Source of the DNA: CAZDUS01 sp964609375
GTDB lineage: Bacteria > Verrucomicrobiota > Kiritimatiellia > CAIKKV01 > CAITUY01
NCBI GenBank assembly: GCA_964609375.1
Contig: CAZSSA010000047.1
Location: 1-18,510, forward strand
Direction of reading: 5' to 3'
Length of the DNA: 18,510 bases
The notes beneath the pieces are model-generated. The model was not told the DNA's origin, ran no database searches, and saw only the letters and a program-made list of their open reading frames with translations. Positions 7,153-14,929 of the stretch are shown here, in pieces. Numbering within the stretch: the stretch's first letter is position 1; each line of letters starts with the position of its first letter. The translations under genes and the position numbers were made by a program.

Positions 7153-8427
7153 ATGAATGTCGTGATCAATGCCAGTCCGCCGCCGCCTTTCCCGATTGGA
7201 TTCTGGAACTACACATTCATGGATATGCGGGGTGTGGGCCCCGGGTGTGTGCGAGACTGGGTCGATGCCGGCATGACCATGGCGATGAGCCCGGAATTCA
7301 TCGCGGGTCGCGACGATCCCCGGGCCATGCTTGCCATTCTGGATGCGGCTGCCGAAGCGGGGATCCGGGTCATCCTGTACGACCGACGCGGCACCTGCTG
7401 GCAGCGTGAGGCGGCTAATGACGAGGCTGCCTATCGCCGCGCCTTCGCGCAAACCCTCAAGGATTTTGGAAGCCACCCGGCGGTCAGCGGATTCTTTGTG
7501 GGCGACGAACCCAGCGTGGAAGCGCTCCCCGCTGCCTGCCGCGCCTACCGCATCCAGAAGGAGATGTCCCCGAGCCACTCCCCGTTCCTCAACATGGACT
7601 GCTGGCATTGGGACACGGACGAGACGGTCCCCGATTTTCCCGCCCACCTTGACCGTTACATCGAGCTGGCCCGTCCGGACGTGCTCGCCTATGACTGCTA
7701 CTCTCAGATGAAGACGAGCCCCGGCGCTCTGGAAAAATACTACCGGAATCTGCGCGACTTCCAGGCGGCGGCGGCCCGTCACAACTTGCCGCTTTGGGTG
7801 ACGCAACTGTCGGTCTGTCATTATGATTTCCGGGGCCCGAGCGATGACGGCTTCCGATGGCAGATCAACACCGCGGTGGCGCATGGCGCCACCGGCCTGC
7901 TCTGGTTCTTCTTCTACCAGCGTTATCCGAGCGACAACTACCGGTCGGCGCCGGTGGATGAACACGGGGAACGAACCGAAACATTCCATCAACTCAGCCG
8001 GGCGAACCGGACCTTCCTCGAATGGCACGCGCCGGTCATGCGGGACCTGGTTCTAAAGAGCGTCCACCATGTCGGGCAGTCCTGGGCCGGATTCCCCGCG
8101 CTTGACGGCAGCGGTCCGATCCGCTCCGCTTCCGCCAAACAACCGCTGATCGTCTCCTTCTTCGCCGATCCGCAGGGCCGCGACTATGCCGCCGTGGTCA
8201 ACAACTCGCAGATGGAGAGCACGCAGGCCGAGGTGGTCTTCGCGCCGGGGATGGAAGCGCGCTACGTAAACTTCCGGTATAGCGATGAGCAGTATGCCCT
8301 CTGGGCGCAGACCGACACGGCGGCCCGCCGCGGGCGGATCCCTTCCGCGGAGGCGGGGTCGCGGATCAAGCTCTGGCTGGCGCCCGGCCAAATGGAACTG
8401 TTCGCCATGGGGAAAGGAATGACATGA
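7153..8427 (+). CDS. Cytoplasmic TIM-barrel glycoside-hydrolase-like protein
   Basis: A 424-residue protein with no signal peptide. The N-terminal ~300 residues look like a TIM barrel, with alternating beta/alpha segments: PIGFWNYTFMDM, AGMTMAMSP, AGIRVILYDRRG, VSGFFVGDEPS, PDVLAYDCYSQM, LPLWVTQLSV, GATGLLWFFFYQRY. The VGDEPS motif (Glu119) resembles the strand-4 acid/base region of clan GH-A and GH42-like enzymes. The second catalytic carboxylate I cannot place. The C-terminal ~90 residues (PLIVSFFADPQGRDYAAVVN, KLWLAPGQMELFAM) resemble a beta-sandwich accessory domain. The family is uncertain and the substrate unknown. It overlaps the next gene by 4 nt (ATGA), which suggests coupled translation with the GH20-like protein. 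Confidence 0.85.
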   Translation: MNVVINASPPPPFPIGFWNYTFMDMRGVGPGCVRDWVDAGMTMAMSPEFIAGRDDPRAMLAILDAAAEAGIRVILYDRRGTCWQREAANDEAAYRRAFAQTLKDFGSHPAVSGFFVGDEPSVEALPAACRAYRIQKEMSPSHSPFLNMDCWHWDTDETVPDFPAHLDRYIELARPDVLAYDCYSQMKTSPGALEKYYRNLRDFQAAAARHNLPLWVTQLSVCHYDFRGPSDDGFRWQINTAVAHGATGLLWFFFYQRYPSDNYRSAPVDEHGERTETFHQLSRANRTFLEWHAPVMRDLVLKSVHHVGQSWAGFPALDGSGPIRSASAKQPLIVSFFADPQGRDYAAVVNNSQMESTQAEVVFAPGMEARYVNFRYSDEQYALWAQTDTAARRGRIPSAEAGSRIKLWLAPGQMELFAMGKGMT

Positions 8428-9287
8428 CCATGATCCGTGGATACCTGATGCACCTGACGCACTACGACTCCGAGTGGATCAAGCGCAAGCATCTGGAAAA
8501 GCGCTTCGATTTGACACTGGCGCTGAAGCTTGTGGACGACATGGCCGAGGCCGGTTTGAACACCCTGATCCTCGATGTCGAGGACGCCGTGACCTACCGG
8601 ACCCATCCGGAACTCCAGCGCGCGTACACGGCCCCCATGGAGGATTACCGTCGGCTCGTGGCGCAGGCGAAGGCCTGCGGGTTGACCGTGATTCCCAAGC
8701 TGAATTTCGCGAAGGGTGTTGACATGCACAACGCGTGGATGAGCCCCTACAACGAGATGCCGGACACGCACCGGCGGTATTTCGAGCATGCCCTGCAGCT
8801 CGTGGATGAACTGGTGGATGGCCTTGACCTCCGCTATTTCCATATTGGCATGGATGAGGATTGCCGTTCCACGGCGCTCTACTTGACGGTCATCCGTAAA
8901 CTGCACCGGGAACTGGCGAAGCGGGGACTCCGCACGGTGATGTGGGCGGATATCGGCCATTCCTGGACTCCCATCCGCAATGCCAAGACGCGGGCCGTGC
9001 TCCCGGATCTGCCCAAGGACATCGTGATGATGCCCTGGACTTACGACGCGCGCAGCCAGCGGCGCTGGGTGCGGATGCTGGCGGGCATGGGGTTCGAGGT
9101 CTGGGGCGGCACCGGACCGGACCGGGCCAATATCGCGATGTGGGCGCAGGATATCGTCCGCGGCGGGGGGCACGGACTGGTGGCCACCTTGTGGAAACCG
9201 CTCGACAAGGCGAACGCCGGGGCCCAGCGTGCGCTCGTTGCCGATTCCGGGCGCATGTTTCCCCGAAAAGAAGGGAGCGGGACATGA
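8424..9287 (+). CDS. Short GH20-like (beta-N-acetylhexosaminidase-type) protein
   Basis: A 287-residue, signal-less protein. It shows the GH20 pattern: a barrel start (LALKLVDDMAEAGLNTLILD), a strand GLTVIPKLNF, and HIGMDED at 140-146. The last is close to the GH20 HxGGDE signature, in which the Asp-Glu pair carries the acid/base and the residue that positions the substrate acetamido group. TVMWADIGHSW and IVMMPWTYDA follow in the expected order. It is much shorter than typical GH20 enzymes, which have an extra N-terminal domain and a longer barrel, so it would be a barrel-only member. The substitution of Gly by Met in HIGMDE is unusual. Overlaps of 4 nt on both sides place it firmly in the operon. 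It probably acts in the cytoplasm on an imported sugar; the substrate is not shown. Confidence 0.8.
   Translation: MTMIRGYLMHLTHYDSEWIKRKHLEKRFDLTLALKLVDDMAEAGLNTLILDVEDAVTYRTHPELQRAYTAPMEDYRRLVAQAKACGLTVIPKLNFAKGVDMHNAWMSPYNEMPDTHRRYFEHALQLVDELVDGLDLRYFHIGMDEDCRSTALYLTVIRKLHRELAKRGLRTVMWADIGHSWTPIRNAKTRAVLPDLPKDIVMMPWTYDARSQRRWVRMLAGMGFEVWGGTGPDRANIAMWAQDIVRGGGHGLVATLWKPLDKANAGAQRALVADSGRMFPRKEGSGT
9272..9277 (+). promoter_or_regulatory. RBS that decides the symporter start at 9284
   Basis: AGGGAG with a 6-nt spacer precedes the ATG at 9284, which overlaps the upstream TGA as ATGA. The frame is open for 114 further codons upstream, but those lie within the GH20-like gene and are not used. 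Confidence 0.75.
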
Positions 9288-10954
9288 TGACCAGACATTA
9301 CCGGATTGCGACGATGTGGGGCGTGGTGGCGGGTTGGCTGGCCGCGGGAACCGCGCGGGCCGGGGAAGCCGCCGGCTCCGCCGCGCCGCCACTTCGCGGG
9401 CTGACTCCCGTTGACTGGACGATCATCGTGGTGTACGCCGTGTCGATGCTGGGCGTTGGACTGTATTATTCGCGCCGCCAGAAGACGACGGAGGAGTACC
9501 TGCTGGGCGGTCGGCAGATGCGATCCTTCCTCGTGGGCATTTCGCTCTACGCCTCCCTGCTCAGCACCATCAGTTATCTCGCCGTGCCCGGAGAAATGAT
9601 CAAGCATGGGCCGGTGCCGTTGCTGGGTTACCTGGCCATCCCCGTGATCTTCCTGGTGGTCGGATATGCGTTGATACCGCACTTCATGAAACTGCCCTAT
9701 ACCAGCGCGTATGAGATTCTTGAGGCCCGCCTGGGCCCGGGCGTCCGCCTGACGGCGGCGGCGATCTTTATCGTTACGCGCCTGGTGTGGATGGCCTTGC
9801 TGATCTACCTGGCCGGCAAAGCCATGGCGGTGATGATGGGCTGGCCCCGTGAGGCGATTCTGTACATCATCATCATTTCCGGTGTCATCACCGTGGTTTA
9901 CACCACGCTGGGCGGGCTGCGGGGGGTGGTGGTCACCGACACCATCCAGTTCTTCATCCTGATGGTCGGCCCGCTCCTTGCCATTGTCTCCGTTTCCTGG
10001 ACGCTCGGGGGAGTCGGTGCCTGGTTCCCGACAACCTGGGCGGCGCACTGGGATTCGGAACCCTTCTTCAGTCTGGATCCGCGCATCCGTGTGACGGTGG
10101 TCGGATCGCTGGTATCGTATGCCGCCTGGTGGATCTGTACGGCGGGTTCCGACCAGATGGCCATTCAGCGGTACTTCGCCACGCGCGATGCGTCCCGGGC
10201 CCGGCGCGCATTCCTGATCAACAGCATTGCCGAAGTATCGGTCGCCATCCTGCTGTCCCTGACGGGTTTCGCCCTGCTGGGTTTCTTCTCCCGGCACGGC
10301 CAGTTCGGGCAGGGGCATGACGCGATCTCGGACGCCGACTATCTTTTTCCCCACTACATCGCGAACTATGCCCCGGTGGGCATCGCCGGCCTGATCGTCG
10401 CCGGCATGTTTTCGGCGGCGATGTCCAGTCTCTCGTCAGGCATCAATTCGACGGTGGCGGTCTTCACCACCGACTTCATCCCGCGCTTCACGCGCGCGTT
10501 CGACGACGACGCCCGGCGGGTAAAAATGACAAAGCTCCTCGTCTTTGTGATCGGCTTGATCGTTGTCCTGGCCAGTCTCCTGATGGACAAGGTGCCGGGC
10601 AACATTTTCGAGGTGACGAACAAGACCAACGGACTGTTTGTCGGTCCATTGTTCGGACTCTTTGTCATGGCGCTTTTTGTCCGCGGGGCGACCGCGTTTG
10701 GCGCATTGTGGGGCGCCGCCTATGGCCTCGCGGCCGCCAGCCTGATCGCCTACTGGGATGTCATCACCGGGCGGCCCGGATTGAGTTTTCAATGGATTAT
10801 TCCCACCGCGCTCGCGGCGCATCTTGTGGCCGGGGTTTTGTGGAGCCTGGCGCCGGCAGGGGGGGTGGGCCCCGGACGGCGGATGGCTTGGAGTGTCGTC
10901 GCTGCTGGTGTGCTGGCCGCGCTGGTGGCGGGAATCGTTGTGGCGGGTCGTTGA
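9284..10954 (+). CDS. Sodium/solute symporter (SSS family)
   Basis: A 556-residue integral membrane protein with about 13-14 hydrophobic segments. Family motifs are in order: a first helix (WTIIVVYAVSMLGVGLYYS), a cytoplasmic TEEYLLGGRQM loop, LYASLLSTISYLAVPGE, VYTTLGGLRGVVVTDTIQFF, AGSDQMAIQRYFATRD, and AGMFSAAMSSLSSGINSTV near 374-394, where the serines match the sodium-binding site of the SLC5/SSS fold. TDF follows. An extra N-terminus of ~45 residues, with a hydrophobic stretch ending in AAGTARA, resembles a cleavable signal peptide before the first core helix. The substrate is unknown. SSS members near an N-acetylneuraminate-lyase-type gene include sialic acid carriers, and others carry sugars or uronates. 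It is placed between cytoplasmic GH-like enzymes and the secreted lyase-like gene, consistent with product uptake. Confidence 0.93.
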   Translation: MMTRHYRIATMWGVVAGWLAAGTARAGEAAGSAAPPLRGLTPVDWTIIVVYAVSMLGVGLYYSRRQKTTEEYLLGGRQMRSFLVGISLYASLLSTISYLAVPGEMIKHGPVPLLGYLAIPVIFLVVGYALIPHFMKLPYTSAYEILEARLGPGVRLTAAAIFIVTRLVWMALLIYLAGKAMAVMMGWPREAILYIIIISGVITVVYTTLGGLRGVVVTDTIQFFILMVGPLLAIVSVSWTLGGVGAWFPTTWAAHWDSEPFFSLDPRIRVTVVGSLVSYAAWWICTAGSDQMAIQRYFATRDASRARRAFLINSIAEVSVAILLSLTGFALLGFFSRHGQFGQGHDAISDADYLFPHYIANYAPVGIAGLIVAGMFSAAMSSLSSGINSTVAVFTTDFIPRFTRAFDDDARRVKMTKLLVFVIGLIVVLASLLMDKVPGNIFEVTNKTNGLFVGPLFGLFVMALFVRGATAFGALWGAAYGLAAASLIAYWDVITGRPGLSFQWIIPTALAAHLVAGVLWSLAPAGGVGPGRRMAWSVVAAGVLAALVAGIVVAGR

Positions 10955-10974
10955 TTCGGAATGTGTGTAAACAT

Positions 10975-10982
10975 AAGGAGGT
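10975..10982 (+). promoter_or_regulatory. Consensus RBS for the gene at 10986
   Basis: AAGGAGGT is a full anti-Shine-Dalgarno match. It lies within 8 nt of the ATG at 10986 and is the strongest RBS in the window. Confidence 0.8.
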
Positions 10983-10985
10983 CGT

Positions 10986-13172
10986 ATGCGGCGAAGTCTA
11001 TGGATTGTGGCGATGGCGTGGGTTGTTTGGGCGGGGATCGTTGAGCGGGCCGCGGCCGGACTGCCCACCAGCCATGCCTGGCAGGTGACGATACGGAACC
11101 ATCTGGGGTCCCTGACCGAAAAGGATTTCACGGTGACGCCGGAGCCGTTCACCTACCAGCCGGAGTTCCTGAAGGATGCCGAGGAGGTGTACCGCGTGTG
11201 GGTCTGGATGTCCAACCGCGGATACGAGATCACGGAAACCAAGGGGCTGCGCCTGCCGCCTTCGCGCTTTCTCCTGACGGCGATCGAGGCGGACGGCAAA
11301 ATCAACATGCGGCCGGCGCAGAACGGCTACTTCGATCCCATGGCGGTGGCCTGGTGGTCGCAGTGGACGTATCCCGGCAACCCGTTCCGCCCCGGCACGG
11401 CCAACTCGCTGGCGGCGAAGAAGCGGGCGTTTGTTGGCGCCGCCGTGGACCTCCTGATGCTGGACGCCCTGCACGAGAAGGGTGGCGGCATGCGGTCGGA
11501 CTTCATGGGGGGCAACCTGATCTGGCTCTCCTACACGTTCCTGGCGGTGAAGGATACGCTTCCGCCGGCGGTGGCCGATGCCTATCGGGCTGGCTTGCGC
11601 CGGATGTTCGACCGGATCGAGACGCTGACCCCGTACGGGGGCGGCGGGGCGGACATCGAGACCTTCCAACTGGTGGGGCTCTGGTATGCCGCGCGCGCGA
11701 TCGGCGACTCGGGAATGAACGAGCGGGCGCTCAAGCGGGCGCATGCCGTGCTCGACCGGATCATCAAGCCCGCCGGCTACGAGCACCACGGCCACGCCTT
11801 CGATGCGGCCTACATGGGCATCGCGCTGCGATTCGTCACCTGGGCGGCGCTGCTCCACAACGATCCGCGGATTGACCAGACGCTGGAAAACATGATGCTC
11901 CTGAAATCCCACCTGACCCTGCCGGAGCCCGGCGGCAAGGGATTCCAGGGGCTGTATTGCGGGCCAAGCCACTTCAGCACGGGGACCGCGTTCGGGTCGC
12001 CCGACGACCTCTGGGGCGCCCATTTCCGCGACGCCGCCGCGGCCATGAAGACCGACGCCGCCCTCTACCTGATGTTCGGCGGGCGGTCGCAGGACTTCGG
12101 CCCGGTCGGCATCAAGGACGAAACGGCCATGCGGTCGGACATCGCCCGCTGGGCTTCGACGATCAGCGACGAACCGTTGATGAGCGCCGGGCTGACCAAG
12201 CCGCTGGATGCGCAGCCGCCCGAGTGGTGCGAGATCCATTGGACCAGTGGGATCAACTATGCCCTGGAACTCTACCGCCCGGGATTTTACCCCCGCATGG
12301 CGAAACTGGCGGGATCGAATGAACCGCTGACCCTGCCGCCCTTCGCCCGGCCGGGGGATTTCATCCGGACCTTCGCCGACGATTTCCTCTGCGCCAAAAT
12401 CGGCGGCTACGGCGTCATCCTGCACACCGATGTCGTGCGCAACGAATGGGCGGGCAACATCGCCGGGCTGGGCGGGGGCGGGGTATCGGCCTTCTGGACC
12501 CCTGAAGGCGGCACGGTCATTCTCGGTCTGAACGGCGGATCCCAGTTGCCCACACACGAGCGGTGGGAGCAGTGGCGGACGTGGGCCGTGCATGCCGTGT
12601 CCGGGGAGAACGCGGATGGGAAACCCTTCAGCAGCGCCCGCAACCGTGAGCCGTCCAACGTGGTGTATCGAGTCAAGGGAAACACCGGCGCGACGGTGGC
12701 GTTCGAGGGCTGGATCGGGGCGCACGATGGAGGCATGTCGGCCCCCAATGGCGCGATCACCGGCAAGGTCGGCTATGCCCGCGAGATCAAACTGGACCGC
12801 GACGGGGTGGGGGTGAAGACCACGGTTACCGGTGATGGCCAGGACCAGGTCAAGGAACTGTGGGAGATGATTCCCCTATACGTCCGGCACGACGGGCAGA
12901 AGGAGTCGGCGGTCATCGAGTTCCAGGCGGGGGGCGCGTGGACCGCCGCCGGGAACGAGCCGGCCGGGAAGGTCACCGCGGTTCGCATCACGCGTTTCGG
13001 GAAGCCGGTGACCATTGCCTTCGACCGCGGACGCCGGGCGCGGATGTCGGGCGAGCCGGTCAAGCGCGGCAACGGATTCACGCGAACGTTGATGATCGAT
13101 CTGTTGGAGTCGGACGGGAAACCGGCCGCAATGCCGGCCTCCGCGAGTCTCGCTTACCGGATCGCCCCCTGA
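10986..13172 (+). CDS. Large secreted alpha-toroid plus beta-sandwich protein (polysaccharide-lyase-like, family unproven)
   Basis: A 728-residue protein. Residues 1-24 (MRRSLWIVAMAWVVWAGIV, ending ERAAA) form a signal peptide. Residues ~60-440 are helix-rich with repeated helix-turn-Trp/Tyr features (MAVAWWSQWTYPGNPF, GNLIWLSYTFLAV, ETFQLVGLWYAARAI, GYEHHGHAFDAAYMGIALRF, GPSHFSTGTAFGSPDDLW), which look like an alpha/alpha toroid. Residues ~470-728 are beta-rich (GYGVILHTDVV, GGGVSAFWTPEGGTVIL, AVIEFQAGGAW, PVTIAFDRGRR). This layout matches several polysaccharide lyase families (PL8-like, heparinase-like), and GYEHHGHAFDAAYMG recalls the His/Tyr region of PL8 enzymes. I cannot align the catalytic set, so lyase activity is a hypothesis. 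The C-terminal 106 residues are paralogous to the protein truncated at the left edge. Confidence 0.85.
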   Translation: MRRSLWIVAMAWVVWAGIVERAAAGLPTSHAWQVTIRNHLGSLTEKDFTVTPEPFTYQPEFLKDAEEVYRVWVWMSNRGYEITETKGLRLPPSRFLLTAIEADGKINMRPAQNGYFDPMAVAWWSQWTYPGNPFRPGTANSLAAKKRAFVGAAVDLLMLDALHEKGGGMRSDFMGGNLIWLSYTFLAVKDTLPPAVADAYRAGLRRMFDRIETLTPYGGGGADIETFQLVGLWYAARAIGDSGMNERALKRAHAVLDRIIKPAGYEHHGHAFDAAYMGIALRFVTWAALLHNDPRIDQTLENMMLLKSHLTLPEPGGKGFQGLYCGPSHFSTGTAFGSPDDLWGAHFRDAAAAMKTDAALYLMFGGRSQDFGPVGIKDETAMRSDIARWASTISDEPLMSAGLTKPLDAQPPEWCEIHWTSGINYALELYRPGFYPRMAKLAGSNEPLTLPPFARPGDFIRTFADDFLCAKIGGYGVILHTDVVRNEWAGNIAGLGGGGVSAFWTPEGGTVILGLNGGSQLPTHERWEQWRTWAVHAVSGENADGKPFSSARNREPSNVVYRVKGNTGATVAFEGWIGAHDGGMSAPNGAITGKVGYAREIKLDRDGVGVKTTVTGDGQDQVKELWEMIPLYVRHDGQKESAVIEFQAGGAWTAAGNEPAGKVTAVRITRFGKPVTIAFDRGRRARMSGEPVKRGNGFTRTLMIDLLESDGKPAAMPASASLAYRIAP

Positions 13173-13187
13173 AAAGAAGGAGCGCTG

Positions 13188-14120
13188 ATGAATTCGAGAA
13201 TCGAACCTTCGCAAATCAGAGGCATCTGGCTGCCCCTGCTTCTACCGTGGGATTCGCGGTGGCGGCTCGACGGGCGGAATTGTGATGCCAACCTCGACCG
13301 CCTGATCGCGTCAGACCCGGGCGGGTTGTACACGCTCGACAGTTCCAGCGAGTTCTACACGCTGGAGTTCGACGCGTGGCGGACAATCGCCCGCCGTTTC
13401 GTCAAGCGGTGCCGTGCCGCGAACGTCAGGTTCCCGATCGGCCTGGGATGCACCTGGACGAACCAGGAGGGGGCGTTGCGCCGTGTGCGCGAGGCGCGCG
13501 ACCTGGGGGTGGAGGTGATCCACCTTTCGCCGCCCTACTGGCTGCCGCTTCCGCCGGAAGGGATTGTGGATTTCTATTCGGCGGTCAACGCGAACGCCGG
13601 ACACCTGGGCGTCATCATCTATGCGCCCAATTGGGGCAAGATCGGACTGACGCCGGCATTCTACCGCCGTCTCGTGGCGGAAGCGCCGTGCATCATCGGA
13701 ACCAAGACCGACGGCGGCACGGTCGAACTGTACCGGGATGTCATCGAGGGCGAACGGCACAGCCATTTTGCACACGAGCAGAAACTTGTCACGGCCGCCC
13801 GGGCCGGGGCGTCGGGGTGCTACTCCGCGCTGGCCGGCGTGAGCGTGGAGTACGCGAAGGAGTGGTGGGCCATGATGGACGCGGGCCGGTGGGACGAGGC
13901 GGAGGCCCGGCATGAACGGGTGCAGAGGTTCTATGACGAGGCGGTGCAACCGCTGCGGGACCGGGGTATCATCGCTGGAGCCATTGACAAGGCGATGGCG
14001 CAGGTCGGCGGGTTCACGGGAAGCCGCCAGCTCCGGCCGCCGTATCTGTCGGTCCCGGACGACCTGTATGCGGCGATGAAGGAGGCGGCGCACCGGCACC
14101 TGCCGGAGGCGTTTTCATAA
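13188..14120 (+). CDS. DHDPS/N-acetylneuraminate-lyase family aldolase-like protein
   Basis: A 310-residue cytoplasmic protein with AAGGAG at 13177-13182 and a 5-nt spacer. It follows the class I DHDPS/NAL pattern: GLYTLDSSSEFYTLEFDAW (where the family has GTTGE), IGLGCTWTNQEGALRRV, LGVEVIHLSPPYW, GVIIYAPNWGKIGLT with Tyr145, and APCIIGTKTDGG with the Schiff-base Lys173. Tyr145 and Lys173 are 28 apart, as Tyr133 and Lys161 are in E. coli DapA. The carboxylate-binding GTTGE is replaced by DSSSE: the hydroxyls and Glu55 remain, but both glycines are lost. It is therefore probably a divergent aldolase or dehydratase for a 2-keto-3-deoxy acid rather than DapA. It overlaps the next gene by 1 nt (TAATG), and that gene encodes another pyruvate-type aldolase. 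Confidence 0.88.
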   Translation: MNSRIEPSQIRGIWLPLLLPWDSRWRLDGRNCDANLDRLIASDPGGLYTLDSSSEFYTLEFDAWRTIARRFVKRCRAANVRFPIGLGCTWTNQEGALRRVREARDLGVEVIHLSPPYWLPLPPEGIVDFYSAVNANAGHLGVIIYAPNWGKIGLTPAFYRRLVAEAPCIIGTKTDGGTVELYRDVIEGERHSHFAHEQKLVTAARAGASGCYSALAGVSVEYAKEWWAMMDAGRWDEAEARHERVQRFYDEAVQPLRDRGIIAGAIDKAMAQVGGFTGSRQLRPPYLSVPDDLYAAMKEAAHRHLPEAFS

Positions 14121-14929
14121 TGGAGCATGACATGGACACACACGCTATCGAAAACAAACATCGGACCCTCGGACGCATTCTGGCGTCCGGATTCATCCCG
14201 AATTTCATTCCCGACACCCTCGATCCCGCGGGGCTTGCCGACGCCGCCGGTGAAGCCGGGCTACGCGCGATGGAGATTTCCTGCCGCCGCGACGACACCC
14301 TCAAGGTGCTGGCGGACTTGAAGAACCGGTTCCCGGCGATGTCCTTCGGCGTGTCCAGCCTGGTGGAGGACGGGCCGTACTACGACTTCCTGCAACGGCG
14401 CGGCCCGCGGTTCCCTTCGGTTCGGGAAGCGGCGGAGAGTGGCGCGGATTTCCTGGTATCCCTCATCGGGTTCCGCGGAGAGACGTACCGCCACCACGCG
14501 GATCGGGTGATCATTCCGGGGGTGGAGACGACGGAGGAGGCCAAGACGCAAATGGATCGGGGCGCGTCGCTGGTGAAGATTTCCGCGCCCGCGTTGCGGG
14601 GCGGTCCTGCCTATCTTCGCACCATGATGCATTGCGGGCCGATACACTTCGGCCTGCCGTTGCTGGTCACCGGCGGGATCCGTCCCGATCTGGTGGACAG
14701 CTATGTCGAGGCGGGGGCGCTCGCCGCCGTGGCGGGATTCGACCTGATCCTCGGCGGGCGTTATCGCGACATGCAGGCGGCGCCGGACTGGACATTCATT
14801 CGCGACGCCATGGCGGCGTATGCGGACGCATTCCGCGCCGCGCGGGCGCGGCACATGGGGCGGGTTCCTTTCGACTCCGCCGATCCCGTCGCCATCCAGC
14901 GCGAATCCGGGAGGTTTCTCAACGCATGA
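14120..14929 (+). CDS. KDPG/KHG aldolase-like protein
   Basis: A 269-residue protein. The pattern of 2-keto-3-deoxy-6-phosphogluconate / 4-hydroxy-2-oxoglutarate aldolases is visible: AGLRAMEISCRRDD, with Glu52 and Arg56 in the places of E. coli Eda Glu45 and Arg49; RVIIPGVETTEEA; LVKISAPALRGG, with Lys153 in the place of Schiff-base Lys133; and LLVTGGIRPDLVDSYVEAGA. Eda-type enzymes are about 210 residues; this one has an insertion (GPYYDFLQRRGPRFPSVREA, residues 85-104) and a C-terminal extension of ~50 residues. It should form pyruvate and an aldehyde from a 2-keto-3-deoxy acid, but the exact substrate is not shown. The start may be ATG 14120, with GGAGG at 14105-14109, or ATG 14132, with GGAG at 14122-14125. 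It overlaps the following hydrolase gene by 4 nt. Confidence 0.88.
   Translation: MEHDMDTHAIENKHRTLGRILASGFIPNFIPDTLDPAGLADAAGEAGLRAMEISCRRDDTLKVLADLKNRFPAMSFGVSSLVEDGPYYDFLQRRGPRFPSVREAAESGADFLVSLIGFRGETYRHHADRVIIPGVETTEEAKTQMDRGASLVKISAPALRGGPAYLRTMMHCGPIHFGLPLLVTGGIRPDLVDSYVEAGALAAVAGFDLILGGRYRDMQAAPDWTFIRDAMAAYADAFRAARARHMGRVPFDSADPVAIQRESGRFLNA

Noticed and set aside
10998..12725. 575-codon minus-strand open frame opposite the lyase-like gene.
   Set aside because: Long antisense frames are common in GC-rich genes. The translation is Arg/Pro/His-rich without recognisable motifs, whereas the + strand protein has a signal peptide and a consensus RBS.
13188..14120. Naming the DHDPS-like gene dapA or nanA.
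   Set aside because: Schiff-base Lys and Tyr are present, but the GTTGE motif is altered and the context is not lysine synthesis; neither specificity can be supported.
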